This document shows positions 6,476 to 14,056 of a stretch of 47,602 nucleotides of DNA, in pieces. How positions within the stretch are numbered: position 1 is the first letter of the stretch; each line of letters starts with the position of its first letter. The notes under the pieces are model-generated. The model saw nothing but the letters and a program-made list of their open reading frames with translations, was not told the origin of the DNA and ran no database searches. Both the position numbers and the translations under genes were made by a program. This DNA comes from a virus, in the IMG/VR virus record IMGVR_UViG_3300042870_000487, positions 1 through 47,602 of that record, one strand, 5' to 3'.

Positions 6476-8845
6476 TTACAGTTTAGTGTAGCCATAATTA
6501 ACTACTGCTGTGTTACCACTATTGTTAGTGATACCAAATGTAAACACATTAGCCGTGTTACCTAAATAAGTATTAACATTGCTGATTGAACCTACTGTGC
6601 CAGTAAACTGATTAGGTATTGATGTAAGCACCAACGCATTCCCAACTGCGTAGTACCAACCATATTGTTCACCTAGTACCGGTACATTTGTATTTGTAAC
6701 AACAGCAGTCGCAGTATATGTCACGATACCGTTTGGAATATTACCGTTAACCCAGAGTGCATAAGTTCCATTCAATGGAACACTAATGTTTACTGTATTG
6801 ACGCCGGGTTCAAGAGTCCAACTACTTGTTATTTTTGTTGCAACATTAGATAAACCGCCACCGTTACCGGTAAAGTTGTTGGCTGAAATATTACCAGACG
6901 CACTAATATTGCCACCGGCGATGTTGCCAGTACTTGGTTCAACTGTAGCATAGTTTACATATTTTAGATTACCATCATATGTCATTATACTCATTGCACC
7001 GGTAGAGGTGATATCTTGTGCTACTGTTGGGGCCGGTACGGCTGAAAATATACCGTTACCATACAATACATTGCTTGAACTGCCATCTAAGTTTGTTGCT
7101 ACGATATTACCAAATGCACTTGAACCATTAGCAAAGTTGATTGCTACTGTATTGCCTGGTAGTGTTAAATTACCGGTTTCATCAAAATTCCAAAGCTTCA
7201 CCGTCCCAACATTACCTGAATCAGATTGTGCTTGTAGTACTACCTTGGCAAGATTGTCGCCGGCTCTGCTAACAGCAACAGCCGCATACTGAGATGCCGC
7301 ATCAGGATCTACAGTCCATGCCAGTGCCGCAGAACCACTATTACCTTGTCCTTGAACGCTGAATAGCTTTCCAGAGTCAGCAATGATTCTAGGATACTGA
7401 ATGTTCCCGTTATAATCAATTGATACACCAATAGGTAGTGTTAAACTGCCATCTGTGCCAAATGTCCACATAGCATTACTACTATTACCATCATTGCTGT
7501 TGATCACAACATTGCCGGTGTTGGCCAGTTTGACATACAAGTTATCACTGCCCAAGAACAACTCGGTTGTATACAAGTTTCCACTTGTCATGTGTATATG
7601 GTCACCGTCATTCGCTGTTGGATAAATCAATAACTGTTGATTGGCAGTAGTTCCACCTGTTGGTTTCAAGGCAATAGCACTACCACTAAGTGATTGGTCT
7701 GGAATGTTGGTTTCATAAACAACACTATTCAATGGTAGTGTTAAGTTACCAGTTGTGTCAAAGTTCCAAGTCTTTGTGCCACTGACATTACCGGCCTGTA
7801 TAGCCACGTTGCCGCCCTGTAAAACAGCGACATTGGCTTCTTCATCTGTACCTAAAATCAAATTGGCACCAGCAGCACCGGCTGCCATATGTATATCCGC
7901 GGCCCCGGTCAAGTAAATATTTACATATGCGGCAGCATCAGCAGAGTTTGGTTGCAGATTCAAGTTACCTGTGCCAATGATATTAACGTCATTGAATGTA
8001 ACATTACCTGTATTAGCACCACCTGCTACCGCCGCAAATACTCCGTTGCCGTATAACACATTACTACTATTACCAGTTAAATTGATAGTAGCAATATTAC
8101 CTAAACCTGACACATTTGCGGCTGCAACCGCATATGCTGTATTAGAAACATTAGCATTAGCTACAAATCCAGAGACATTAGCACCAGCCACACTAAATGC
8201 CGTATTAGCAATATTAGCATTAGCTACGAATCCAGAGACATTGGCACCTGCAACCGCAAATGCTGTATTAGAAACATTAGCATTAGCTACAAATCCAGAG
8301 ACATTGGCACCTGCAATATTAGTCAATGCTTGTCCATTACCAATAATATTTCCAACAGATACATTACCTGTAGTTGTTATTGTATTAGAACCAAACGCAG
8401 ATAATAGTGTTACAACATTACTATTACCATATGTAGTAGTATCACTTGCCCAACTTAAAGTACCGTTACCGTTAGTAGATAACAATTGTCCGGCTGTACC
8501 ACCTGCAATATGTAAGTTAGAAACATTACCTAATGTAACATTTGCAGTAGTTGTAAAATTAACTATACCCGTTACATTGCTTACGGTTAATCCAGTTAAA
8601 TTACCCATGCTTGTTATATTTGGTTGAGCATTAGTTAATACAGTATTTGCTGTTGTTGCAGTAGTAGCTTTAGCGGCAGAAACATAGTTACCTCCGGCAC
8701 CTGCTAATACAACATTAGCAATATTACCTAATACTGTTTTTTCTGTAGTAGGAGTACCTGCCATATTAACTACTGGTATAACTGTAGAGCTAGCTAAGTT
8801 TGCACCAATATTTGTTAGTTCTGTAATTTTAATTGTCGTTGTCAT
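6476..8845 (-). CDS. repetitive tail-fibre protein
   Basis: A 789-residue beta-rich fibre-like protein, low in charge and rich in Asn, Gly, Thr, Ala and Val. The N-terminal part contains GTAGQLLSTNGNGTLSWA and one copy of the module TTTGNVSVGNIIGNGQALT that is repeated in the 2176-5562 fibre. Three units of GANVSGFVANAN follow, then recurring WNFDTTGNLTLP-type blocks, which are common in fibres of marine and freshwater myophages. The C-terminal 120 residues are less repetitive and may be a receptor-binding or trimerisation domain. It follows the short structural gene at 8864 with an 18-base gap and precedes the cysteine peptidase, so all are probably co-transcribed as part of the adsorption module. 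Confidence 0.85.
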   Translation of the reverse strand: MTTTIKITELTNIGANLASSTVIPVVNMAGTPTTEKTVLGNIANVVLAGAGGNYVSAAKATTATTANTVLTNAQPNITSMGNLTGLTVSNVTGIVNFTTTANVTLGNVSNLHIAGGTAGQLLSTNGNGTLSWASDTTTYGNSNVVTLLSAFGSNTITTTGNVSVGNIIGNGQALTNIAGANVSGFVANANVSNTAFAVAGANVSGFVANANIANTAFSVAGANVSGFVANANVSNTAYAVAAANVSGLGNIATINLTGNSSNVLYGNGVFAAVAGGANTGNVTFNDVNIIGTGNLNLQPNSADAAAYVNIYLTGAADIHMAAGAAGANLILGTDEEANVAVLQGGNVAIQAGNVSGTKTWNFDTTGNLTLPLNSVVYETNIPDQSLSGSAIALKPTGGTTANQQLLIYPTANDGDHIHMTSGNLYTTELFLGSDNLYVKLANTGNVVINSNDGNSSNAMWTFGTDGSLTLPIGVSIDYNGNIQYPRIIADSGKLFSVQGQGNSGSAALAWTVDPDAASQYAAVAVSRAGDNLAKVVLQAQSDSGNVGTVKLWNFDETGNLTLPGNTVAINFANGSSAFGNIVATNLDGSSSNVLYGNGIFSAVPAPTVAQDITSTGAMSIMTYDGNLKYVNYATVEPSTGNIAGGNISASGNISANNFTGNGGGLSNVATKITSSWTLEPGVNTVNISVPLNGTYALWVNGNIPNGIVTYTATAVVTNTNVPVLGEQYGWYYAVGNALVLTSIPNQFTGTVGSISNVNTYLGNTANVFTFGITNNSGNTAVVNYGYTKL
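8322..8440 (-). repeat. copy of the fibre module shared with the neighbouring fibre gene
   Basis: This stretch matches the three module copies at 3471-4440. It encodes NVSVGNIIGNGQALTN and the flanking residues. Its presence in a second gene indicates duplication or gene conversion between fibre genes. Confidence 0.8.
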
Positions 8846-8863
8846 TTTTATTTCCTAATATCT

Positions 8864-9484
8864 TTAAGCAAATATTGTACCGTTATTACCTATACAAAAC
8901 CACTTATTTGTTATATATTGTAAGGTGCATCCATCACCGATATTATCAAATGTTATGGTACCTGTACCTGAACTTTGCCATCCTGCATTGGTTACGGTGA
9001 TAACCATATCACCACCGTCAGCCACCATCATAAAAGTTTTTATTTGTCCTGTAGTACCGGCTCCTAAAGTAGCTGTACTAGCTACAGATGTGCTAAAGTA
9101 ACTAGCAGTAACTGCTAAGTTTACAGATGACCCTGTTGTTAAATTCTCACTACCACTCAATAATAATTGACCAGTTACCGATACATTTGCAGGTAAATCT
9201 ACAGTCAATGTTCCTGTAGTAGTTAATGGGCTCCCAGTAATAGTTAAATTATTACTAGTTAAAGCTACATTGGTCACGCCTGTATTATTTATATTTACCG
9301 TACCTGTCGTAGCGTTGGCTGTAATAGTTACGCCATTTCCGGTAAATGTATTGTATGGGCTAGCAGACGTAAATAACGTTGCAAAGTTATCTTTTGTCTT
9401 ATTAAATGCTGTGTATAGGCTGTCGCTACCGGTAGATTCGTTTTGTAATCCAATATTAATTACTTGTAGTCCTGAAATTGCCAT
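8864..9484 (-). CDS. short tail-fibre / baseplate-associated structural protein
   Basis: A 206-residue protein that starts MAISGLQVINIGLQNESTG followed by SDSLYTAFNKTKDNF, an N-terminal pattern seen in many aquatic myophage structural proteins next to fibres and probably used for virion attachment. The middle is Thr/Asn-rich beta sequence. Residues 110-206 (SSVNLAVTASYFSTSVAS onward) form a C-terminal domain shared with other phage fibres. It is the first gene of the fibre cluster and has a late-type box (GATAAATA) 18 bases ahead. Assignment as virion protein is an inference from this similarity and context. Confidence 0.75.
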   Translation of the reverse strand: MAISGLQVINIGLQNESTGSDSLYTAFNKTKDNFATLFTSASPYNTFTGNGVTITANATTGTVNINNTGVTNVALTSNNLTITGSPLTTTGTLTVDLPANVSVTGQLLLSGSENLTTGSSVNLAVTASYFSTSVASTATLGAGTTGQIKTFMMVADGGDMVITVTNAGWQSSGTGTITFDNIGDGCTLQYITNKWFCIGNNGTIFA

Positions 9485-9502
9485 AATTTAATCCTTATTA
9501 TG

Positions 9503-9510
9503 TATTTATC
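9503..9510 (-). promoter_or_regulatory. possible late-type promoter element (GATAAATA)
   Basis: GATAAATACAT on the minus strand, 18 bases before the first gene of the fibre cluster. One mismatch from the T4 late box TATAAATA. The same GATAAATACAT string precedes the SOD gene. Confidence 0.5.
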
Positions 9511-9533
9511 AATAAGGACTAAATGTAATATCA

Positions 9534-9860
9534 TCAGGTTGGACTAAAACTTGACCCGCATCCGCATGTTGTTGCCGCATTAGGATTACTAATTTTGAAC
9601 TGAGATCCACTCAAATCTTCAACATAATCTATGCTGGCATTCTGTAAATATTGTGCTGAAATACTATCTACTAACATACTTAATGATCCTGCAGGTATCT
9701 CAAAATCATCTTCATTTTGTTCTTCATCTATGGTAAAACCATACTGCATTCCACTACATCCACCACCTTGAACAAATACACGAATCCTAGCTTTTGGATT
9801 GTTTTCTTCAGCTAAAATATCAGCTATCTTTATAGTAGCATTTTCTGTTATTTCTATCAT
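9534..9860 (-). CDS. A-type iron-sulfur cluster carrier (IscA/ErpA/HesB family)
   Basis: A 108-residue A-type Fe-S carrier, the normal family length. The three cluster-binding cysteines are all present and at the classical spacing: Cys35 in [11 protein letters not shown], and Cys99 and Cys101 in TTCGCGSSF near the C-terminus. In bacteria such proteins accept Fe-S clusters from the scaffold and deliver them to target enzymes. Its ATG overlaps the stop of the superoxide dismutase gene by ATGA, so the two are translationally coupled. HesB-like genes have been reported in some aquatic phages. Which of IscA or ErpA it replaces cannot be told from sequence, so no symbol is given. Confidence 0.93.
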   Translation of the reverse strand: MIEITENATIKIADILAEENNPKARIRVFVQGGGCSGMQYGFTIDEEQNEDDFEIPAGSLSMLVDSISAQYLQNASIDYVEDLSGSQFKISNPNAATTCGCGSSFSPT

Positions 9861-10411
9861 AAACTCTTACCCCACCTTGTGTTAATTACATTCCAATTGA
9901 TGATTTTCCACTGCTCTTTTAGATACTTTTGCTTATCACTGCCATAGTCTAATATCCAAGCGTGTTCCCATCTATCAACTAATAGCAATATATCATTACG
10001 TACTTCATGGTTCTTGATTGTTTTAATCTTACCATCATATGCTAAATATACCCAACCTGATCCCTCTAACTTCATGAATTCAGTTTCAAACTGTGACTTC
10101 ATGTTATCATAGTTACCGTAATGTTTGTTGATAAAGCCCATCATAGGACCATTTGGATTGTTTTTGTTTCTTACTTCACGGAATTGGGGGAATAATGTGT
10201 TATGTAAGAAGGCACCCGCATAGTTAAAGTCTTTGTCACCCTCACCCTTGTTATAGCGTTCAGCATAGCCTTTAGCTAGTTTATCATAATGTAGGTCTAG
10301 TGTGTCCTGACTTAATACAGGTTTAACCTCACTCGCAGTGAAGTTTAGTGGTATGATTTCTATATCTTGAGGTTTAGCCTTGTCCTCAAGTAATTGAATT
10401 ATATCTCTCAT
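9857..10411 (-). CDS. Fe/Mn-family superoxide dismutase
   Basis: A 184-residue protein matching the Fe/Mn superoxide dismutase fold. The four metal ligands are all identifiable: His41 ([11 protein letters not shown]), His70 ([12 protein letters not shown]), Asp146 and His150 ([12 protein letters not shown]). The core motif [13 protein letters not shown] also fits. Residues 1-30 have no counterpart in the bacterial enzyme and replace its short N-terminus. The family converts superoxide to oxygen and hydrogen peroxide in the cytoplasm. It overlaps the downstream Fe-S carrier gene, suggesting a joint role in protecting or repairing Fe-S enzymes during infection (inference). Fe versus Mn use is not decidable here. 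A GATAAATA box ends only 5 bases before the ATG, so the mRNA may be leaderless or the start may differ. Confidence 0.88.
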   Translation of the reverse strand: MRDIIQLLEDKAKPQDIEIIPLNFTASEVKPVLSQDTLDLHYDKLAKGYAERYNKGEGDKDFNYAGAFLHNTLFPQFREVRNKNNPNGPMMGFINKHYGNYDNMKSQFETEFMKLEGSGWVYLAYDGKIKTIKNHEVRNDILLLVDRWEHAWILDYGSDKQKYLKEQWKIINWNVINTRWGKSL

Positions 10412-10416
10412 ACATG

Positions 10417-10424
10417 TATTTATC
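10417..10424 (-). promoter_or_regulatory. possible late-type promoter element (GATAAATA)
   Basis: GATAAATACAT on the minus strand immediately before the SOD start codon. The very short distance would give an almost leaderless mRNA if this is a promoter. Confidence 0.4.
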
Positions 10425-10444
10425 GTATGAAAGACTATTGGGGA

Positions 10445-10657
10445 TTATCGTCGGCGCACGATTCGGCCTTTTGATAAGTCGTATGGACTAAATTCTAATT
10501 CTACTGTATCTCCAAGTAGAACTTTAATATCATGCTGGCGCATTTTACCAGAGATATAACCTATTACATTTGTGTTATTTACTTTAACACGAAACATGGC
10601 ATTAGGTAACACGTCTGTTACCGTACCATCCATTCGTAAACCTTCTTCTTTTGCCAT
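10445..10657 (-). CDS. infA: translation initiation factor IF-1
   Basis: A 70-residue protein that aligns over its whole length with bacterial IF-1 (usual length 71-72): [40 protein letters not shown] and the C-terminal [14 protein letters not shown]. It is the S1-like OB fold that occupies the 30S A site during initiation. The ATG at 10657 is chosen because it begins the conserved MAKE sequence; an open frame extends upstream to 10816 but that extension overlaps the preceding gene and has no family match. An AAGGAG lies upstream at a rather long spacing of 15 bases. It appears to be the second gene behind the promoter at 11108-11136. A phage-borne IF-1 is rare; it could alter start-site selection in favour of phage mRNAs (inference). 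Confidence 0.95.
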   Translation of the reverse strand: MAKEEGLRMDGTVTDVLPNAMFRVKVNNTNVIGYISGKMRQHDIKVLLGDTVELEFSPYDLSKGRIVRRR

Positions 10658-10679
10658 GTGTTTTGCTTTACGCTCCTTT

Positions 10680-11075
10680 TTAATTCCTACGCATTGTGCT
10701 AATTGCCTTAGCCTCTTCATCACTAAAGACCGGCACTGCATTACTTTTATGCATAGTGCCAATCCCAATAATTTTATTACCCGTATATTGTGGAATATCT
10801 TTTGTACGAACAGCACCCTTGTGACCGGTATCTAAACTGTTAATACGTACAGTCTCACGACCTGCAGGTGCAGATAGTGTGTATTGTAATGGCTCAGCCG
10901 CTAATGCTCGTTTGCGCTTTTTGTCATCAGCGTCAACTTCCCATTTTTTCTGTAGTTCTTTCCAATCGGCATCAAGTTGACGGGCTTTCTGTGCCTCTGC
11001 GCTATTGCGAAACTTAATCTTGCCCTTACGTTTACCACCGGTACTAAGCCAGGGTCCTTCTAAATGCATGGTCAT
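10680..11075 (-). CDS. conserved hypothetical phage protein
   Basis: A 131-residue basic protein of a family common in phages and without known function. It begins [11 protein letters not shown]; the second Met (11069) may be the true start. A charged helical region (residues about 20-60, rich in Lys, Arg, Asp and Glu) is followed by [18 protein letters not shown] and the family signature [18 protein letters not shown] near the C-terminus. It follows a sigma70-type promoter at 11108-11136 and precedes the IF-1 gene, with which it is probably co-transcribed. No enzymatic motif is visible. Confidence 0.8.
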   Translation of the reverse strand: MTMHLEGPWLSTGGKRKGKIKFRNSAEAQKARQLDADWKELQKKWEVDADDKKRKRALAAEPLQYTLSAPAGRETVRINSLDTGHKGAVRTKDIPQYTGNKIIGIGTMHKSNAVPVFSDEEAKAISTMRRN

Positions 11076-11107
11076 GATGTGTATGTCATAGTTATTAAAC
11101 AGTTTCT

Positions 11108-11136
11108 ATTATAGCGTAATATGGATTATTTGTCAA
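11108..11136 (-). promoter_or_regulatory. sigma70 promoter
   Basis: On the minus strand TTGACA (11131-11136) and TATAAT (11108-11113), both perfect consensus, with a 17-base spacer. It drives the hypothetical gene at 11075 and probably IF-1. The -35 box lies just before the end of the gene at 11140, as in the promoter arrays. Confidence 0.88.
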
Positions 11137-11139
11137 ATC

Positions 11140-11532
11140 TTACTTCTTTAAGATTGACCAAACCTTCTCTTTTTCTAGTAGTTCTTGCTCTAGTTCTTTA
11201 TAGCGTTTACCCAATTCTTTTAACTCATCCCATCTATCTTCTAGTTCAGGATGTGGGTGAAGAATAGCCAATCGTTCGTCAATCTTTTCAAGCATCTCTG
11301 ATAGATTTTTGCCCTTGATAGTTACTTCACCTTCAAAGTCAGCATCACCGTTAACCTTAAGTGTAGCCCCTTTTATATTAGGTTCGATTGAAGTAATAGT
11401 TGATGTACCATTTAAACCCCAATACAACCCGTTTGAAGTATTATTGGGTACAGTAACTGTGCCTGTAGTAACTGTACCTACAGTACTGAATGAATCCCCT
11501 ATCATAGTGTTATTATAATTTGAGTAACTCAT
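11140..11532 (-). CDS. probable structural protein with C-terminal coiled coil
   Basis: A 130-residue protein. Residues 1-55 are Thr/Ser/Asn/Gly-rich, with VGTVTTGTVTVPNNTSNG resembling fibre-type beta structure. The segment ATLKVNGDADFEGEVTIKGK is a short beta motif often found in phage tail proteins. Residues 75-130 form a strongly charged helix (LEDRWDELKELGKRYKELEQ) likely to be a coiled coil. Homologues occur in many aquatic myophages without known function. Its start overlaps the stop of the AbrB-like gene. A role in the virion is inferred from composition only. Confidence 0.75.
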   Translation of the reverse strand: MSYSNYNNTMIGDSFSTVGTVTTGTVTVPNNTSNGLYWGLNGTSTITSIEPNIKGATLKVNGDADFEGEVTIKGKNLSEMLEKIDERLAILHPHPELEDRWDELKELGKRYKELEQELLEKEKVWSILKK

Positions 11533-11714
11533 TTGTTAGCTCGTTTTAAGATGTACTTACCTTTTGAATCTATGGCAAATTCAATCTCATCACCCTCACG
11601 CCAGCCTAATTCATCTAATAATTTCTGTGGTATAGGCAACATTAAATCACCTGTATCAGGATCTTCATGTGTAATTACTTCATAACGAACTAAGTCTTTG
11701 CCGGGTTTCTTCAT
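11529..11714 (-). CDS. AbrB/SpoVT-like small DNA-binding protein
   Basis: A 61-residue protein with the swapped-hairpin AbrB pattern: LPIPQKLLDELGWREGDEIEFAIDSKGKYILKR, that is, a strand, a short helix, a Gly-Trp-x-x-Gly-Asp turn and two strands. Members of the family are dimeric DNA-binding regulators or antitoxins. No toxin gene is adjacent; the next gene downstream is a fibre-like protein that overlaps it by 4 bases. It may be a phage transcription regulator, but the short length leaves function open. Confidence 0.75.
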   Translation of the reverse strand: MKKPGKDLVRYEVITHEDPDTGDLMLPIPQKLLDELGWREGDEIEFAIDSKGKYILKRANK

Positions 11715-11722
11715 ATCATTAC

Positions 11723-12280
11723 TTATCTAGTTAGATAGGGAGCATAAATCTTTTCTAATTCATCAATAGTATGTTGAGTGTTGTCATCTTCATGCTTAAC
11801 CGCAATACCACCGGCATTAGTCCAAAGATTCAAATATTTACCGTAATCATCTACTAATACATTTGGTTCACCATTACTCAATGCGTATTTGTGCTTATGT
11901 TGTGTAAAGATAGCGTTTTGTGTAGCATTTGGATTGTGTTCATCTAACCAATCTTTTTTAGCTCCTACACTGGCTTCAGCATACGGTCCACGCAATGGAG
12001 CACTCAATACAGTGTATGGAATATTGTGTTGATTTAACCATTGTACAACTCTGCCGCCACCCTCTAGAGGTTGTAGTTCTCTAAAAAACTTATATACTTC
12101 TAAGGGGCTACTTGAGGCTAATTCATTGATTGATGTTTCAGTATCAGGAATCTCTTTATAATTACCAACATTATGTTTTGCGGCCCAAGCTCCAAAGAAA
12201 TCAGCTTGTACCCCATCCATATCCAAATATAGATGTGGCATTTTTTTGTTTGTATCTTCCATTAATTCCTTAATTTTCAT
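11723..12280 (-). CDS. HAD-family 5'(3')-deoxyribonucleotidase-like protein
   Basis: A 185-residue HAD-superfamily phosphatase. Motif I is LYLDMDGVQADF with nucleophile Asp20 and acid/base Asp22, motif II is VLSAP (Ser93), motif III is the Lys pair near residue 108, and motif IV is VLVDDYGKYL (Asp144, Asp145). This arrangement fits the 5'-nucleotidase (NT5C-like) group that dephosphorylates deoxyribonucleoside monophosphates. In a phage it could tune nucleotide pools with the dCMP deaminase and MazG-like protein in this window (inference). Start is 12280 or the internal ATG at 12262, which has a better placed AAGGA. Confidence 0.8.
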   Translation of the reverse strand: MKIKELMEDTNKKMPHLYLDMDGVQADFFGAWAAKHNVGNYKEIPDTETSINELASSSPLEVYKFFRELQPLEGGGRVVQWLNQHNIPYTVLSAPLRGPYAEASVGAKKDWLDEHNPNATQNAIFTQHKHKYALSNGEPNVLVDDYGKYLNLWTNAGGIAVKHEDDNTQHTIDELEKIYAPYLTR

Positions 12281-12287
12281 TTAGTTA

Positions 12288-12824
12288 TTATATCGCAAAT
12301 GGTATAACAAGCCAAATGCCTTGGGTCAATAACATTGTTCCAAAAATACTGACACCAATACTTCCCCAAAACATACGCTTGTCTACAGCTAAAATACTAG
12401 CGGAAAGTAATACAATCGCTAACTGAAATGCCATTGCGGCAAAAGTTAACCATGGTGTATGCTTTTTGGCTTCATCACGCTCGGCTTCGATCTTTAATGC
12501 TTTAGCCATTAACTCTTTCTTACCCTCACCCTTATCAGGCTCAGATTCATATCTATCAATCTTGGCTTGTAGTTCTATTCTACGTTTTGGATCTTTGGCA
12601 TCCTCTAATTGCCCTTCGGCAATAGATTGCTTAATTGACTTAGCTTGATAGAAGTTCCATGTATCGTTTGCTTTAATAGTATTGGTCAATATCTTACTAC
12701 TAAACCCACTAGCCATATAAGTTGTAACTGCTAATAGTAATGCAATGACGGTTATGACCCATCCTGCTCTATCTTTAATTTGTGCTTCACGTTCACTGCG
12801 TGATAATGTTTTTTCTTCTGCCAT
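12288..12824 (-). CDS. DUF4337 membrane protein
   Basis: A 178-residue protein with three membrane segments: residues about 22-40 (WVITVIALLLAVTTYMA), 125-145 and 152-175. The loop between the first two is long, charged and helical and includes NDTWNFYQAKSIKQ, the hallmark of the DUF4337 family found in bacteria and some phages. Function is unknown. The ATG is preceded by AAAGGAAAT, and an exact TATAAATA late-type box lies 57 bases upstream. The gene is divergent from the small plus-strand genes at 12911. Confidence 0.82.
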   Translation of the reverse strand: MAEEKTLSRSEREAQIKDRAGWVITVIALLLAVTTYMASGFSSKILTNTIKANDTWNFYQAKSIKQSIAEGQLEDAKDPKRRIELQAKIDRYESEPDKGEGKKELMAKALKIEAERDEAKKHTPWLTFAAMAFQLAIVLLSASILAVDKRMFWGSIGVSIFGTMLLTQGIWLVIPFAI

Positions 12825-12880
12825 TTTATTTCCTTTGTTATGACTTATGCTATTTGATTGAATTTAATCAATTAAATATA

Positions 12881-12888
12881 TATTTATA
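12881..12888 (-). promoter_or_regulatory. late-type promoter element (TATAAATA)
   Basis: An exact TATAAATA on the minus strand in the divergent intergenic region, 57 bases before the DUF4337 gene. It is identical to the T4 late-promoter consensus. Confidence 0.55.
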
Positions 12889-12910
12889 CCCAATCAAAAG
12901 GAGTAAGCCA

Positions 12911-13066
12911 ATGAGTTGGTTCAAGCACAAACCCAGACCTAAAACACCCCCAAAATTACATGTACATCATACAAGCCCTATAGCAGAAAAGATACTAAAA
13001 GAGATAAAACTTGAAGTAACTGGGGTAAAAGCCAAGTTAGCAGAACAAGAAAAAAAGAAAAAATGA
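12911..13066 (+). CDS. small basic hypothetical protein
   Basis: A 51-residue, strongly basic, proline- and lysine-rich protein (MSWFKHKPRPKTPPKLHVHH) ending in a run of lysines. The ATG at 12911 has a clear ribosome binding site (AAAGGAG, 7 bases away); the open frame extends further upstream but without support. Its stop overlaps the next ATG by ATGA. No known motif; the composition suggests nucleic-acid or phospholipid binding, which is only a guess. Confidence 0.65.
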   Translation: MSWFKHKPRPKTPPKLHVHHTSPIAEKILKEIKLEVTGVKAKLAEQEKKKK

Positions 13067-13236
13067 ACAGTAGAGAACTACAGTTAATGTATCAACAATG
13101 GTGTCAGGGAAATGATGACTATAATTTTCGTTGGTTAGCTTTTGTTGAGATGGCTGCAAGACATTTCAAGCAACCAGAAAGTGAAGTACTCAGAGAGTTA
13201 CAGAAACACTACTGGTTTGTTAAAAATAACAAATAA
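13063..13236 (+). CDS. small hypothetical protein, overlapping the previous gene
   Basis: A 57-residue frame that starts within the ATGA overlap with the upstream gene and ends TAA at 13234-13236. The protein (MNSRELQLMYQQWCQGNDDY onward) looks like a compact helical domain with Trp, Tyr and Phe residues and normal amino-acid composition. The overlap and composition support a real, translationally coupled gene. Confidence 0.7.
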   Translation: MNSRELQLMYQQWCQGNDDYNFRWLAFVEMAARHFKQPESEVLRELQKHYWFVKNNK

Positions 13237-13268
13237 ACCCTAAAAAAATTTACTCACATCATTTAGCT

Positions 13269-13276
13269 TATAAATA
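13269..13276 (+). promoter_or_regulatory. late-type promoter element (TATAAATA)
   Basis: Exact TATAAATA 29 bases before the ATG of the gene at 13306, the typical distance for a T4-type late promoter. No -35 box is needed for that class. Confidence 0.6.
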
Positions 13277-13305
13277 TCTCTATACACAACCTATAGAGAG
13301 ATAAA

Positions 13306-13971
13306 ATGGCTTCCAATCTAAATTCAGAATTCAACTACCGTTACCAGGTGATCGGTTCAACACCCTGGGAAAAAATCAAAACACTTCAAGGCTTCTATGT
13401 TGGCAGAAAACGTGCCGCAGTACTTGAAGAATGCGCCGAATTAAAATATCAGGCTAAACTTGAAGAACTAAAACATTTAAAAACAGTACCCGCATTACCA
13501 CACATATTGCTTAATTTACAAGCAGAAATCCTTGAATTAGAATCACATTTGGATGATCAAAAACATGCGTTTGAACTTAATCGTAAAGAGATTAAAATAC
13601 TAGAAAAATATATGGCTGAACTGTATGCTGAAGTTGAGCCAACTAGATTAAAACATGAAGATGGTACTCCCTATACCGATGACGAAATGTTTGAAGCTAA
13701 TGCTAATTATGAATTTACAGTAACTGTTGGTAGAGAAATACAATCTGAAATTATTGCTTTGGGTAGACCTAGTCCAGCTAAACTACTAAATGCAATGAGT
13801 AATCCACAAACATTAAATTCATTAATGCAAATTGGTCTTGTTCCGCAAGGCACTGTATTATTAGAACAAAAAGATATTATGTTAGAACTTACTAATCAAC
13901 CGTCTTCCTCTGCTAATGATGAACAGACTACATTAGATGCCCCTCCTGTAACTAAAAAGTCATCAAAGTGA
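13306..13971 (+). CDS. coiled-coil phage protein, probably virion-related
   Basis: A 221-residue protein. Residues 1-35 include YRYQVIGSTPWEKIKTLQGF. Residues 40-125 are a long charged helix, interrupted once, and likely form a coiled coil. Residues 135-185 (NYEFTVTVGREIQSEIIALG) are mixed, and the last 25 residues are a Ser/Thr/Lys-rich tail. No enzyme motif is seen. It has a late-type TATAAATA box upstream, its own terminator downstream, and is followed by a large adhesin, so a structural or assembly role is inferred. A tail-fibre assembly function would be one testable guess. Confidence 0.7.
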   Translation: MASNLNSEFNYRYQVIGSTPWEKIKTLQGFYVGRKRAAVLEECAELKYQAKLEELKHLKTVPALPHILLNLQAEILELESHLDDQKHAFELNRKEIKILEKYMAELYAEVEPTRLKHEDGTPYTDDEMFEANANYEFTVTVGREIQSEIIALGRPSPAKLLNAMSNPQTLNSLMQIGLVPQGTVLLEQKDIMLELTNQPSSSANDEQTTLDAPPVTKKSSK

Positions 13972-13994
13972 ACGTAATATAATCACACTCAATT

Positions 13995-14016
13995 AGGCTC
14001 TACGGAGCCTTTTTTA
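13995..14016 (+). terminator. intrinsic terminator
   Basis: AGGCTC-TACG-GAGCCT followed by TTTTTT, 23 bases after the stop of the gene at 13306. It separates that gene from the adhesin at 14057. Confidence 0.9.
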
Positions 14017-14020
14017 TTGT

Positions 14021-14028
14021 CATAAATA
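14021..14028 (+). promoter_or_regulatory. late-type promoter element (CATAAATA)
   Basis: CATAAATAC directly after the terminator and 28 bases before the adhesin ATG. One mismatch from the T4 late box; the same CATAAATAC precedes the gene at 44662. Confidence 0.55.
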
Positions 14029-14056
14029 CTACTAAACTTACATAAAAGGTAATTAC

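Noticed and set aside
10658-10816. N-terminal extension of IF-1
   Set aside because: It overlaps the preceding gene, has no family match, and IF-1 proteins start at MAKE.
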